The notes beneath the pieces were generated by a model, which saw only the letters and a list, made by a program, of their open reading frames with translations, was not told the DNA's origin and did not search any database. The position numbers and the translations under genes are program-made. Shown one piece after another: positions 1 through 9,814 of a stretch of 64,000 nt of DNA. Every line of letters starts with the position of its first letter. Within the stretch, counting starts at the first letter, position 1. The DNA comes from Slackia sp. (GTDB lineage: Bacteria; Actinomycetota; Coriobacteriia; Anaerosomatales; Anaerosomataceae), in contig DYEA01000011.1 of the NCBI GenBank assembly GCA_020725885.1, positions 1 through 64,000 on the forward strand, written 5' to 3'.

Positions 1-1749
<1,749 letters not shown>

Positions 1750-1915
1750 GGCGTCTCGCCTCGCTATCTGTGATGCCGTCTCGGAAGACGGGAGATTCCT
1801 GTGGATATTCTACCCCGGCGGGCTGACGCGGTGGGAGTCCCGGCCACCGGAGGGCTGGCGATCGCTGAGACGGGCACACGCCGCCAGAGCCGGCCGCGCA
1901 CGGGCGCCGCGTCTG

Positions 1916-3421
1916 TCACGCCTCCGGCCGCATGTGCGGGAACAGGATGACGTCGCGGATCGACGGGCTGTCGGTGAGCAGCATGACGAGGCGGTCGATG
2001 CCGACGCCGAGCCCTCCCGCCGGCGGCATGCCGTACTCCATCGCCCGCAGGTAGTCCTCGTCGTACCCCATGGCCTCTTCGTCGCCGCCTGCCTTCGCGC
2101 GCGCCTGCGCCTCGAAGCGCTCGCGCTGGTCGTCCGGGTCGATGAGCTCGGAGAACGCGTTCGCGATCTCGCGGCCGACGACGATGACCTCGAACCGCTC
2201 GGTGAGTTCGGGCTGCCCGGGCTTCTTGCGCGCCAACGGCGACGTCTCAAGCGGATACTCCACCACGAACATGGGCCCGACGATCGCGTGCTCTGCAAGC
2301 TTCTCGAACAGCTCCGTGATGAGCTTGCCCTTGCCCCACGCAGGCTCCCACGGCACCTCGTGCCGGTCGCACAGCGCGCGCAGGTCGTCCAGCGAGCGCT
2401 CGAACGAGACCTCCTCGCCTGCGGCCTCGCTCACAAGCTCGAGCAAGGTCCGGCGAGGCCACGGCGGGGTGAAGTCGATGCGCGTCCCTTGGTACTCGAC
2501 GACGAGCGAGCCGCACGACGCCTCAGCAGCTGCGGTCACGATGCCCTCGGCGAGCCGCATCATGCCTTCGAGGTTCGTGAACGCCTCGTAAGCCTCGAGC
2601 ATGGTGAACTCCGGGTTGTGGCGCACCGAGATGCCCTCGTTGCGGAACGAGCGGTTGAGCTCGTACACGCGCTCGAACCCGCCCACGAGCAGCCGCTTCA
2701 AGTAGAGCTCGGGGGCGATCCGCAGGTACAGGTCCATGTCGAGCGCGTTGTGGTGCGTCACGAAGGGCCGCGCAGCCGCTCCCCCGGGGATGGGGTGCAG
2801 CATCGGCGTCTCGACCTCCACGAACCCTCGCGACTCCATGTAGCGCCTGATCGCCGCGATGGCCGCGAACCGCTTCTCGAACGTCTGGCGCACCTCGGGG
2901 TTCGCGATGAGGTCCACGTAGCGCTGCCGGTACCGCGTCTCGACGTCCGTAAGCCCGTGGAACTTCTCGGGAAGCGGCCTGAGCGACTTCGATAGCACGA
3001 CGAGCTCCGTCGGCACGACCGAGAGCTCGCCGCGCCGCGTGCGGACGACCTCGCCCTTCGCCCCGACCCAGTCGCCGACGTCGATCGCATCGATGGCGTC
3101 ACGGAAGCGTTCGGCGCCGAGCGCGTCCGCTCTGCAGAAGAGCTGGATCTCGCCGCTCCCGTCGCGGAGCACGAGGAACGCGACTTTGCCCTGGTCGCGC
3201 TTGGCCAGCACCCGGCCTGCGACCGCCGCCGTGACGCCGCTGTCCTCTCCTGCAGGAAGCGCTGCGTGCGCCGCGTGGAGCTCGGCCGCCAGGTGCGTCC
3301 GGCCGTACCGGTCCTTGTACGGCTCCTCGCCAGAGGAGCGCATGGCTTCCGCTTTGCTGCGACGGACCGCGATAGGGTCGTCGGCCTGAGATGCTTCGAG
3401 ACTGTGCGCGTCGTCGGGCAT
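1916..3421 (-). CDS. lysS: Lysyl-tRNA synthetase, class II
   Basis: Charges tRNA-Lys. The 501 residues match the normal class II length: an N-terminal OB-fold anticodon-binding domain (about 60-165) followed by the class II catalytic core, with motif 2 (FRNEGISVRHNPEFTMLE, near 262) and motif 3 (GLGVGIDRLVMLLT, near 475). The start lies 3 bases after the greA stop codon, so the two genes are probably cotranscribed and translationally coupled, an order (greA-lysS) often seen in actinobacteria. The first 25 residues are poorly conserved in this family, so a slightly later start is possible. Confidence 0.97.
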   Translation of the reverse strand: MPDDAHSLEASQADDPIAVRRSKAEAMRSSGEEPYKDRYGRTHLAAELHAAHAALPAGEDSGVTAAVAGRVLAKRDQGKVAFLVLRDGSGEIQLFCRADALGAERFRDAIDAIDVGDWVGAKGEVVRTRRGELSVVPTELVVLSKSLRPLPEKFHGLTDVETRYRQRYVDLIANPEVRQTFEKRFAAIAAIRRYMESRGFVEVETPMLHPIPGGAAARPFVTHHNALDMDLYLRIAPELYLKRLLVGGFERVYELNRSFRNEGISVRHNPEFTMLEAYEAFTNLEGMMRLAEGIVTAAAEASCGSLVVEYQGTRIDFTPPWPRRTLLELVSEAAGEEVSFERSLDDLRALCDRHEVPWEPAWGKGKLITELFEKLAEHAIVGPMFVVEYPLETSPLARKKPGQPELTERFEVIVVGREIANAFSELIDPDDQRERFEAQARAKAGGDEEAMGYDEDYLRAMEYGMPPAGGLGVGIDRLVMLLTDSPSIRDVILFPHMRPEA

Positions 3422-3424
3422 CGG

Positions 3425-3898
3425 TCAGTTCTTGATCGACACGATCTCGTACTCGATCACCGCGCCGCGCGGCGTGGTGACCGTGACGACCTCGCCCTTC
3501 TTCTTGCCCATGATCGCCTGGCCGACGGGAGACTCGTTCGAGATCTTGGCGTGCGATGGATCCGCCTCTGCCGAGCCGACGACCGTGAAAGTCTGGATCT
3601 CTCCGGTCGACACGTCCTTCAGCTCGACCTTGGAGCCGAGCACGACCTTGCTGCTCTTCTTCGGCGACTCGATGATGGTCGCGTGCGCAAGGATGGCGTT
3701 GATCTCCGCGATGCGGCTCTCGACCCACGCCTGCTCGTTCTTCGCGTCGTCGTACTCAGAGTTCTCAGAGATGTCGCCGAACTCCTTGGCTTCCTTGATG
3801 CGTTCGCCGACCTCTTTGCGGCGGACGGTCTCGAGGTGGTGGAGCTCGGCCTCCAGGCGTGCCTGGCCTTCGGGGGTCAGCACGACTTCCTTGTGCAT
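3425..3898 (-). CDS. greA: Transcription elongation factor GreA
   Basis: Rescues backtracked RNA polymerase by stimulating transcript cleavage. The 157-residue product has the usual two parts: an N-terminal antiparallel coiled coil (about 1-75, with acidic tip residues in the DISENSEYDDAKNEQ segment) and a C-terminal FKBP-like domain (about 80-157). The ATG at 3898 was chosen because AGGAG sits six bases upstream and the protein then begins at the usual GreA N-terminus; an open frame extends further upstream but lacks a site. A good -35/-10 pair lies 66-93 bases upstream. Confidence 0.97.
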   Translation of the reverse strand: MHKEVVLTPEGQARLEAELHHLETVRRKEVGERIKEAKEFGDISENSEYDDAKNEQAWVESRIAEINAILAHATIIESPKKSSKVVLGSKVELKDVSTGEIQTFTVVGSAEADPSHAKISNESPVGQAIMGKKKGEVVTVTTPRGAVIEYEIVSIKN

Positions 3899-3963
3899 AG
3901 CGACTCCTGATCGGTCACGTGGCTCGCGGGCTTCACGCTCGCTGCCGGAAAAACGCTCGTGAG

Positions 3964-3991
3964 AGTATACATCATGCTGCAGCATGCACAA
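3964..3991 (-). promoter_or_regulatory. greA-lysS promoter with palindromic spacer
   Basis: On the minus strand a TTGTGC -35 (3986-3991) and a TATACT -10 (3964-3969) are separated by 16 bases. Most of the spacer is the perfect 14-bp palindrome CATGCTGCAGCATG (3973-3986), a possible operator. The site is 66 bases upstream of the greA start. The promoter is called from consensus similarity only; the binding protein, if any, is unknown. Confidence 0.5.
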
Positions 3992-4044
3992 GCGCCCGCC
4001 GACGCCGCACGGCATCGACGAGCGCTCGCGAGCTCAGCGATGGG

Positions 4045-4263
4045 TCACTCAGTCGACTCGGCGTCCTTCTTCTCGGACTTGGCCGGCTCGGCCTTCTTGT
4101 CCTCGTCTTCCTCGAGCCCGGCCTCCATGCCTTCCTTGAGCGCCTTGGCCGACTTGCCGACCATCTTGGCCAGCTTCGGCAGCTGCGAGGGCCCGAAGAG
4201 GATGAGCACGATCACGAGTATGAAGAGCCACTCGTAGCCACCCGGCACACCAAACAGCGCCAT
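4045..4263 (-). CDS. tatA: Sec-independent protein translocase subunit TatA/E
   Basis: Forms the pore-like assembly of the Tat system, which exports folded, often cofactor-loaded proteins. At 72 residues it has a short N-terminal transmembrane helix (about 8-22), the FGPSQLPKLAK hinge, an amphipathic helix (to about 50) and a charged K/E-rich tail. The start is fixed by AAGGAGG seven bases upstream. No tatC or tatB is in the window. Tat export would suit the molybdo- or tungsto-enzymes implied by the cofactor operon at 38-48 kb. TatA rather than TatB is favoured by the short length. Confidence 0.9.
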   Translation of the reverse strand: MALFGVPGGYEWLFILVIVLILFGPSQLPKLAKMVGKSAKALKEGMEAGLEEDEDKKAEPAKSEKKDAESTE

Positions 4264-4366
4264 CTTTCCTCCTTCTGTCCCGTACCCCGTTCGAGGACCG
4301 CACAGCTCTCGAGCGCCCTCATACAGTAGCACCCACGCACGGCCGGCGCCAGGCGTCGACCGGCGT

Positions 4367-5017
4367 TCACACCTTGCTCGCGCCCTCCGCGCGCGACAGG
4401 TAGTACAGCGTGTGGAGCAGCTCGAGAACCGGGTCCGTGTTGTGGATGACCACGTCCTCAGGCACGTGCACCAGAGCCGGCGTGTAGTTCAAGATGATGC
4501 GCACGCCGGCCTTGCACACGAGGTCGGCGGCCTGCTGGGCGGCCTCGGGAGGGACAGCGAGCACCGCGATGCGGATGTTCTGGTCCCGGACCACCTGCGG
4601 AAGCTCGTCGACGTGCCGCACGACGACGTCGCCGATGCGCTTTCCGATCTTCCGGGGGTCGTTGTCGAAGACCGCCGTCACGTGGAAGCCGTGCTGCCTC
4701 AGGCCGTCGTAGCCAGCGATGGCGGAGCCGAGGTTCCCGGCTCCCACCAGCGCGATGCGGTGCACGTGGTCCGCTCCCAAGATGCGCTGGATGCTGTCGA
4801 CCAGAAGCGCGATGTCGTAGCCGACGCCGCGCTTGCCGAACGAGCCGAACCGCGTCAGGTCGCGGCGGATCTGAGCCGGGTTGACGCCCGTCAGCTCGCC
4901 GAGCCGCGAGGACGAAACCGTGGTGCGACCCTCCTGCCTGAGCTGGATCAGCGCTCCGAGATAGATCGGAAGCCGCTCGATGACGCCTGCTGGGATGTCC
5001 TGCTCGGTCAGGTGCAT
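4367..5017 (-). CDS. rex: Redox-sensing transcriptional repressor Rex
   Basis: Represses fermentation and respiration genes and leaves DNA when NADH binds. The N-terminal winged helix (about 1-75; PAQIRRDLTRFGSFGKRGVGY is the recognition region) is followed by a Rossmann domain with GAGNLGSAIAGY and a C-terminal swap helix, about 216 residues in all. Start choice: an in-frame ATG at 5047 lies inside a near-palindrome (5045-5067) and has no ribosome site. The ATG at 5017 gives the usual family length, though its site (TTGGATTT) is also weak. A leaderless start at 5047 remains possible. Confidence 0.93.
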   Translation of the reverse strand: MHLTEQDIPAGVIERLPIYLGALIQLRQEGRTTVSSSRLGELTGVNPAQIRRDLTRFGSFGKRGVGYDIALLVDSIQRILGADHVHRIALVGAGNLGSAIAGYDGLRQHGFHVTAVFDNDPRKIGKRIGDVVVRHVDELPQVVRDQNIRIAVLAVPPEAAQQAADLVCKAGVRIILNYTPALVHVPEDVVIHNTDPVLELLHTLYYLSRAEGASKV

Positions 5018-5044
5018 CGGAAATCCAATCGACGTAGGCAAGGA

Positions 5045-5067
5045 CATTGTTACTCGGAGTCACAATG
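5045..5067. promoter_or_regulatory. Probable Rex autoregulatory operator
   Basis: A 23-bp odd-centred near-palindrome with half-sites CATTGTnACTC and GAGTnACAATG, broken at one symmetric position pair and the centre. It contains TTGT(T/G)A and TCACAA, the halves of the known Rex operator (TTGTGA-N6-TCACAA), though with seven rather than six bases between them. Its position just upstream of (or over) the rex start fits autoregulation. Binding is inferred. Confidence 0.6.
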
Positions 5068-5103
5068 TCGCGCAATACCTGCGCGCTGCCGCCAAGAGGC
5101 TGC

Positions 5104-6225
5104 TCAGGGCTGCGCGGGCCGCTCCCGAAGCAGCCGTATGACGTCCGCCCGGGTCACGATCCCGGCAAGGCGGCCGCCCTCGACGACGAGCACGGCGCCT
5201 GGTCCGTCCGGCTCGAGCTGCGGAAGCACGCTCTCGACGCTGGCCTCAGGAGCAGCCACCACGCTCGAGAGGTCGTGCATCGCGACGTCGCCGACGGTGG
5301 TCTGCAGCCACGCGTCCCGCGGCACGCTCCGCACGGAAGCCAGGTCGACGAGGCCGACGACGCGCCCTTCCGCGACGACGGGGTACCGCGAGTGCCGGCC
5401 GCCGAGCACGTACGCCTCAGCGACCTCCGCCAACGGGGTATCCGCAGGCACGGTGACGACGGGCGAGCTCATCGCCTCCGAGAGCCGGATGGCGGCGAGG
5501 CGGCTGCGCACGACCTGCTGCGCGTAGGCGTTGGAGGCCAGAAGCGAGATGAACCACCCCATGACGGCAAGCCAGATCGCGTCGATCTGGCCGCGGAGCA
5601 CGCCGTACACGGCGATCGCTACGAGCGACAAGCCGATGGCCTGGCCCGTCCTCGTCGCCCATCGAGTCGCCTTCAAAATGTCTTTCGAGAGGCCCCACAG
5701 GATCGAACGCAGCACCCGGCCTCCGTCGAGCGGGAATCCAGGAAGCAGGTTGAACGCCCCCACGGAGAAGTTGATGAAGGTCAGGTACTCGAGCGGCACG
5801 CGCAGCGCGTCAGGCATCGCGGAGCCGAAGGCCGTCAATGCCGCGAGCCCTATGCCGCCCAGCGCGAAGCTCGTCATCGGGCCGGCGAGCGCCATCAGCA
5901 GCTCGCGCAGAGGGCTCTTCGGCTCCTCCTCCATCTGCGACACGCCACCGAACATGAACAGCGTGACCCTGCGGACTTTCAGCCCGCCCGCTCGCGCCAC
6001 GAGCGAGTGCGCGAGCTCGTGGATCACGATCGACGCGAAGAAGGCGAGCGCAGTCGCGAACGCGAGCGCTGCATGCGCCGTCCCCGGCAGCTCCGGCAGC
6101 GCCTGCGGGAAGTAGCTCGTCGCCAGGCCTAGGGACACCAAGAAGAACACGAGGAACCAGCTCGAGTTGACCTCGATCGGGATCCCGAAAAGCCTGCCGA
6201 TCGGACGGGACGGCGAGCCGAACAC
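5104..6225 (-). CDS. Site-2 protease family zinc metalloprotease with CBS domains
   Basis: Membrane-embedded M50-type protease (Rip3/SpoIVFB-like) that cleaves substrates within the bilayer. The zinc motif HELAHS lies near residue 69 and the second-half motif NLLPGFPLDGG near 160, with about six hydrophobic segments. The C-terminal third (about 240-370) reads as a CBS pair, which usually binds adenosyl nucleotides and regulates activity. The GTG start at 6225 has AGGAGG nine bases upstream. The substrate is not evident: the neighbours are rex downstream and MTA phosphorylase upstream. Length (373 residues) is normal for the CBS-bearing subgroup. Confidence 0.92.
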   Translation of the reverse strand: MFGSPSRPIGRLFGIPIEVNSSWFLVFFLVSLGLATSYFPQALPELPGTAHAALAFATALAFFASIVIHELAHSLVARAGGLKVRRVTLFMFGGVSQMEEEPKSPLRELLMALAGPMTSFALGGIGLAALTAFGSAMPDALRVPLEYLTFINFSVGAFNLLPGFPLDGGRVLRSILWGLSKDILKATRWATRTGQAIGLSLVAIAVYGVLRGQIDAIWLAVMGWFISLLASNAYAQQVVRSRLAAIRLSEAMSSPVVTVPADTPLAEVAEAYVLGGRHSRYPVVAEGRVVGLVDLASVRSVPRDAWLQTTVGDVAMHDLSSVVAAPEASVESVLPQLEPDGPGAVLVVEGGRLAGIVTRADVIRLLRERPAQP

Positions 6226-6262
6226 CGAACGCCTCCTCTCACTCGCCGCCCGCGCGAGACGC

Positions 6263-7057
6263 CTAGAACGCCGCGCCCTCGAGGGCGTGCGCGCACAGGC
6301 AGTCGCGCTCCTCCGGCAGCGCGGGGATCATCGCGTGCAGCAATGCCCTGAGCTTCTCGTTGTTCTGGTTGAAGACGCGGATGACCTCTTCGTTGGTGAC
6401 CGGCTCCACGCCTTCCGCGCCCGCGTCGTGATCGGTGATGAGCGAGATGTTGCAGTAGCAGATCTCGAGCTCGCGCGCGAGGTACGCCTCGGGGTACTGG
6501 GTCATGTTGATGACCTCCCAGCCCTGGGACGCGAACCAGCGGGATTCGGCACGCGTCGAGAACCGGGGCCCCTGGATCACGACGACCGTCCCACGTTCGT
6601 GCACGGTGATGCCGAGCTCCTTGGCCTTGTCGATGGCGACTTGGCGCATGACCGGGCAGTATGGGTCGGCAGATGACACGTGGGTGGTTGTCGGGCCGTC
6701 GTAGAACGTGTCCTTGCGCCCCCACGTACGATCGACGAACTGGTCGCAGATCACGAAGTCGCCCGGCTTCACGTGCGGCTGCAAGGACCCGCATGCGTTC
6801 GGGCCGATGATGCGCGTCACGCCGAGCAGCTTCATCGCGTAGACGTTCGCCCGGTAGTTGATCATGTGCGGCGGGTACTGATGGGCGGTCCCGTGGCGCG
6901 GCAGGAACGCCACCTTCCTGCCGGCGATGTCTCCGATGGTGACCGGCGCTGACGGAGCCCCATACGGCGTGTCGACGCGGACCTCTTCGGCGTTGTCGAG
7001 CAAAGAGTAGAACCCGCTGCCGCCGAACACGCCGATCTCGGCCTGTGGAAGACCCAT
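6263..7057 (-). CDS. mtnP: S-methyl-5'-thioadenosine phosphorylase
   Basis: Phosphorolyses methylthioadenosine, the by-product of polyamine synthesis and radical SAM chemistry, to adenine and methylthioribose-1-phosphate. The 264 residues show the phosphate loop GGSGFYS at the N-terminus, the RHGTAHQYPPHMINYRAN segment and the substrate motif NMTQYPEAYLARE. The ATG at 7057 follows GGAGG at seven bases; the frame remains open further upstream but without family similarity. A methylthioinosine- or guanosine-preferring variant of the same family cannot be excluded. The SAM hydrolase at 8136-8936 lies two genes upstream. Confidence 0.93.
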   Translation of the reverse strand: MGLPQAEIGVFGGSGFYSLLDNAEEVRVDTPYGAPSAPVTIGDIAGRKVAFLPRHGTAHQYPPHMINYRANVYAMKLLGVTRIIGPNACGSLQPHVKPGDFVICDQFVDRTWGRKDTFYDGPTTTHVSSADPYCPVMRQVAIDKAKELGITVHERGTVVVIQGPRFSTRAESRWFASQGWEVINMTQYPEAYLARELEICYCNISLITDHDAGAEGVEPVTNEEVIRVFNQNNEKLRALLHAMIPALPEERDCLCAHALEGAAF

Positions 7058-7116
7058 GCCCGCACCTCCAGACGATCTGACGGATTGCTGCACAGATTGT
7101 AGACCATCGGCAGGAG

Positions 7117-8073
7117 TCAGGCGCTCCTGGCACGCGCGCCGGCAGCGGCATACAGCGGCCGGCCGAAGCGGTTGCCGGAGTCCGTCCACTCCTCCTCGAC
7201 GCGCAACGCGCCTCGCACTGCGGCGGTGAAGCTGGAAGCGTCTCGGTCGAGCGCGTCCACGCGGCTCAGGACAAGCGCCTCGAGCGAGCACGGCGCCAGC
7301 CAGCCGCCGTCGTCCCCGTGATGGCTCAGCACCAGGTGCGCCAGGTGCGTCATGCGCTCGCGGTCGACGGAACCGGTGAGCCGCTCGCACGCGCTTGCGA
7401 CGCGCCGCTCGCCCAGGATCGGATGCCCGAGCAGCCGGCCTTCCGTCGTCTGTTCGAAACCGGATCCCAGCCGGATCGAGTCTACGATCCCGATGTCGTG
7501 AAGCAGCGCCCCGGCGAGCAGCAGATCGGCGTCTGCGTCCGGATACTGCTCCACGCACGCACGGCACGCCGAGGCCACGGCCACCGTGTGCTCGAGCAGG
7601 CCCCCGACGTACACGCGGTGGTCGGCCACGCTCGCCGGGAGCGCGGCGAAGGCCCGGAAGAACGCCGCGTCCCCGAACACCGCCTTCACGAGCCGAGCCA
7701 GCGCGGCGTCGCGGATCGAATCCGCCAGCGCGCGGAGCTGCTTGACGGCCTGCTTGCGCTCGCGAGGCGACCTCGGCAGCAGATCGGCGATCTCGTAGCG
7801 CTCCGCAGGCCGCATGTCCTCGACCGAGACCCGCTTGACTCCGCGATACGCCGTGACGACGCCGCGCACGTGCACCACCGTGCCCGCAGGGATCGACTCG
7901 GCCTCGTGCGTCGGCTTGAACATGACGCCGCCGATGGCTCCTGAGCGATCAGCGAACTCGAGCGACAGGTACGCCTCGCCGTACCGTGTCGACCGGAGCT
8001 CACGCGTCCGGAGCGAGAACACGGTATCGACGCGCTGTCCCTCGACGAGGGCGGCTGCGAGTTCCGTCTTCAT
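7117..8073 (-). CDS. OB-fold/HD-domain protein, YhaM-like 3'-5' exoribonuclease
   Basis: 318 residues. An N-terminal OB-fold nucleic-acid-binding domain (about 1-95, with GVMFKPTHEAESIPAGTVVHVRG) is followed by an HD phosphohydrolase domain (about 140-290) with the metal-ligand pattern H...HDIG...SHHGDDG. This order matches Bacillus YhaM/CbfI-type 3'-5' exoribonucleases. The start at 8073 has GGAGGG six bases upstream. The C-terminus is rich in Ala and Arg. Function is assigned from architecture; a role other than RNA decay is possible because HD domains are diverse. Confidence 0.8.
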   Translation of the reverse strand: MKTELAAALVEGQRVDTVFSLRTRELRSTRYGEAYLSLEFADRSGAIGGVMFKPTHEAESIPAGTVVHVRGVVTAYRGVKRVSVEDMRPAERYEIADLLPRSPRERKQAVKQLRALADSIRDAALARLVKAVFGDAAFFRAFAALPASVADHRVYVGGLLEHTVAVASACRACVEQYPDADADLLLAGALLHDIGIVDSIRLGSGFEQTTEGRLLGHPILGERRVASACERLTGSVDRERMTHLAHLVLSHHGDDGGWLAPCSLEALVLSRVDALDRDASSFTAAVRGALRVEEEWTDSGNRFGRPLYAAAGARARSA

Positions 8074-8135
8074 GGCACCCTCCGCTTCGCTGCGACCAGC
8101 GCGATCGTCGCACGGAGGTCTGACACGCCCAGCGG

Positions 8136-8936
8136 CTAGAGCAGCCGCACCCGGAACGGCGTTCCCGGCTCGATCCCGTACCGGTCTGCCGCGCTGCCTT
8201 TGAAGACCGCAAGCGTGAGCCAACCCGAAGAGTCGACGAGCGCGACCGGCTCGCCCTCGCCGACGTCGGAGAATGTCCTGCGGAACGGCACTTCCATGAC
8301 GGTGTGCCCGAACGCCATCTCGACGCGATCCGGCACGCGCTCGGAACGCAGGTCGTCCGACGATACCGAGATGCGCACGGACCCGAACCGGTCGATGTCG
8401 ACCGACTCTGCGACGAAGACGTCTCCTTCCCGGCGCGCCTGGGAGAACGGCGGCGGAGCGAGCCTGCCCGCATCGATCCGCTCCCCCAACGCCGCCGGCT
8501 CGATCCCGCACGCCAGCGCGGCGGCGGCCGGCGCGAGCACGTCCCTGGCATGGAACGTCGCGAGCGGCCCCTCGAACTTCAGCACCTCCGGCTGGATGGC
8601 GTAGGCCTCAGACACGCCGCCAGAGCGCCAGGACGCCGGGAGCAGGACGCCGTTGTCTGGGCCGACCAGCACCGTGCCTCCGGCCGTGACGAGGCACAAG
8701 TCCTTGCGCGGGCCGCCCACCCCCGGATCGACGACCACCAGGTGTATCGCGTCCGGAAGCTGCCACACGCCCGCAGCGGCGACGGCCGCGGCCTTCCGGA
8801 TGTCGTACGGCGGCACGTCGTGAGCAAGGTCGACGACCCTCGCCTGGGGGCACGCCTTGTAGATCACCGCATGGCAGATCCCGACCCAGGTGTCGCCCAT
8901 GCCGAAATCGGACGTGAAGCAGATGATCGACTGCAT
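8136..8936 (-). CDS. SAM hydrolase / SAM hydroxide adenosyltransferase (DUF62)
   Basis: Splits S-adenosylmethionine with a water-derived hydroxide to adenosine and methionine; the family is the hydrolytic relative of fluorinase. The 266 residues begin with the family hallmark FTSDFG and carry DPGVGG (about 70), GPDNG (about 92) and HARDVLAP (about 130). The C-terminal beta-barrel domain ends in FRVRLL. ATG 8936 has GGAG five bases upstream. The gene is oriented with the HD protein and MTA phosphorylase, a grouping centred on nucleoside and SAM by-products. Confidence 0.9.
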   Translation of the reverse strand: MQSIICFTSDFGMGDTWVGICHAVIYKACPQARVVDLAHDVPPYDIRKAAAVAAAGVWQLPDAIHLVVVDPGVGGPRKDLCLVTAGGTVLVGPDNGVLLPASWRSGGVSEAYAIQPEVLKFEGPLATFHARDVLAPAAAALACGIEPAALGERIDAGRLAPPPFSQARREGDVFVAESVDIDRFGSVRISVSSDDLRSERVPDRVEMAFGHTVMEVPFRRTFSDVGEGEPVALVDSSGWLTLAVFKGSAADRYGIEPGTPFRVRLL

Positions 8937-9010
8937 GTCGGCTCCAAGCGTCTGTCGCGTCCAGGCCAGCCTTGTCGTACGATGGCACCACGGTGAGGAG
9001 GTGGCCAGCC

Positions 9011-9466
9011 ATGCTGCGTCGTCCTGTCAGCATGATACCCGTGGTGGTGGCATTGACGCTCGTCGCGTCTCTTGCTCACGGCTGCTCGCAGCGGATCCTG
9101 CAGTACCGCGACTCCGGCCGCACGCTGCGCCTGTCAGAGGTGGCGGATCTTGCGCGGGCCACCGACCTGGGACGCGCCGGCCAGTCTGCGGCCGACGAAG
9201 CCGCGGACCTGAGAACCCAGGCTTTGACGGAGCTGCGCTCGCACGGGAAAGATGCCCAGCAGCTTGCAGACGCGCTGACCGCCCAGTTGCCGGCGGACTA
9301 CCGCGGCGTTCCCGTGTACGTCGAACGCGCATCCGTCGACGGACGGGACTGCTGGATCGTCGTGGAGGCGAGACCTGCTGCTGGAGGCGGCGGCGCGCTA
9401 TCCGCGCGCAGGTACTGGGTGTTCGACAGCTCGAGCCTCGCAGTGGTCGAGTCCGGCGCGCTCTGA
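9011..9466 (+). CDS. Predicted small secreted protein or lipoprotein
   Basis: A 151-residue protein I do not recognise. A basic N-terminus and hydrophobic stretch (about 8-22) end in SLAHGC, which resembles a lipobox with an unusual His at position -2; either a lipoprotein or an ordinary signal peptide is possible. The mature part is Ala/Asp/Arg-rich with no clear domain. The ATG at 9011 is preceded by GAGGAGG nine bases upstream, so it is preferred over the upstream ATG at 8972. It is transcribed divergently from the SAM hydrolase. Confidence 0.7.
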   Translation: MLRRPVSMIPVVVALTLVASLAHGCSQRILQYRDSGRTLRLSEVADLARATDLGRAGQSAADEAADLRTQALTELRSHGKDAQQLADALTAQLPADYRGVPVYVERASVDGRDCWIVVEARPAAGGGGALSARRYWVFDSSSLAVVESGAL

Positions 9467-9497
9467 GGCTCTGCTGGGCGGACTGCCTGCGCCGCGG

Positions 9498-9746
9498 CTA
9501 CTGCTCCTCGACGGGGAAGATCGCCGTGATCCCCTCGCGTGCGACAGCCACGAACTCTGGGGCCGCCAACAGCGCTCCGTCGCTGACGTTGTAGATCTTG
9601 GCGCTCGTGAGCGCGTAGAAGTCCTTGCCTTTGGCGTTGAGCGAGTCCGTCAGCCGGCTCCCCTCGAGCACGTACATGTCGCCTTCGATCCGGTGATCCT
9701 TCGTGATGATCATGACCCGGACCGTGTCCTTCTTGGTGTAGACCAT
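9498..9746 (-). CDS. Conserved small protein (DUF6812-like), unknown function
   Basis: 82 residues, soluble, beginning MVYTKKDTVRVMIITKDHRI. The beta-rich pattern (IEGDMYVLEGSRLTDSLN, FYALTSAKIYN, FVAVAREGITAIFPVEE) resembles a small family of actinobacterial and Gram-negative proteins of unknown role, recalled as DUF6812. ATG 9746 follows GGGGAG at five bases. It lies tail-to-tail with the gene at 9011 and downstream of the DUF2085 protein. No catalytic motif is visible. Confidence 0.7.
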   Translation of the reverse strand: MVYTKKDTVRVMIITKDHRIEGDMYVLEGSRLTDSLNAKGKDFYALTSAKIYNVSDGALLAAPEFVAVAREGITAIFPVEEQ

Positions 9747-9814
9747 GCTCACTCCCCAGTCCGCCGCCCTCCGGCCAATCATACGCCCAGGCCATCAGCG
9801 CAACAAGACGGCGA

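Noticed and set aside
1776-1791. Hairpin CCGTCT-CGGA-AGACGG in the clpC leader
   Set aside because: A 6-bp stem at this GC content is expected by chance, and no CtsR-type direct repeat is present.
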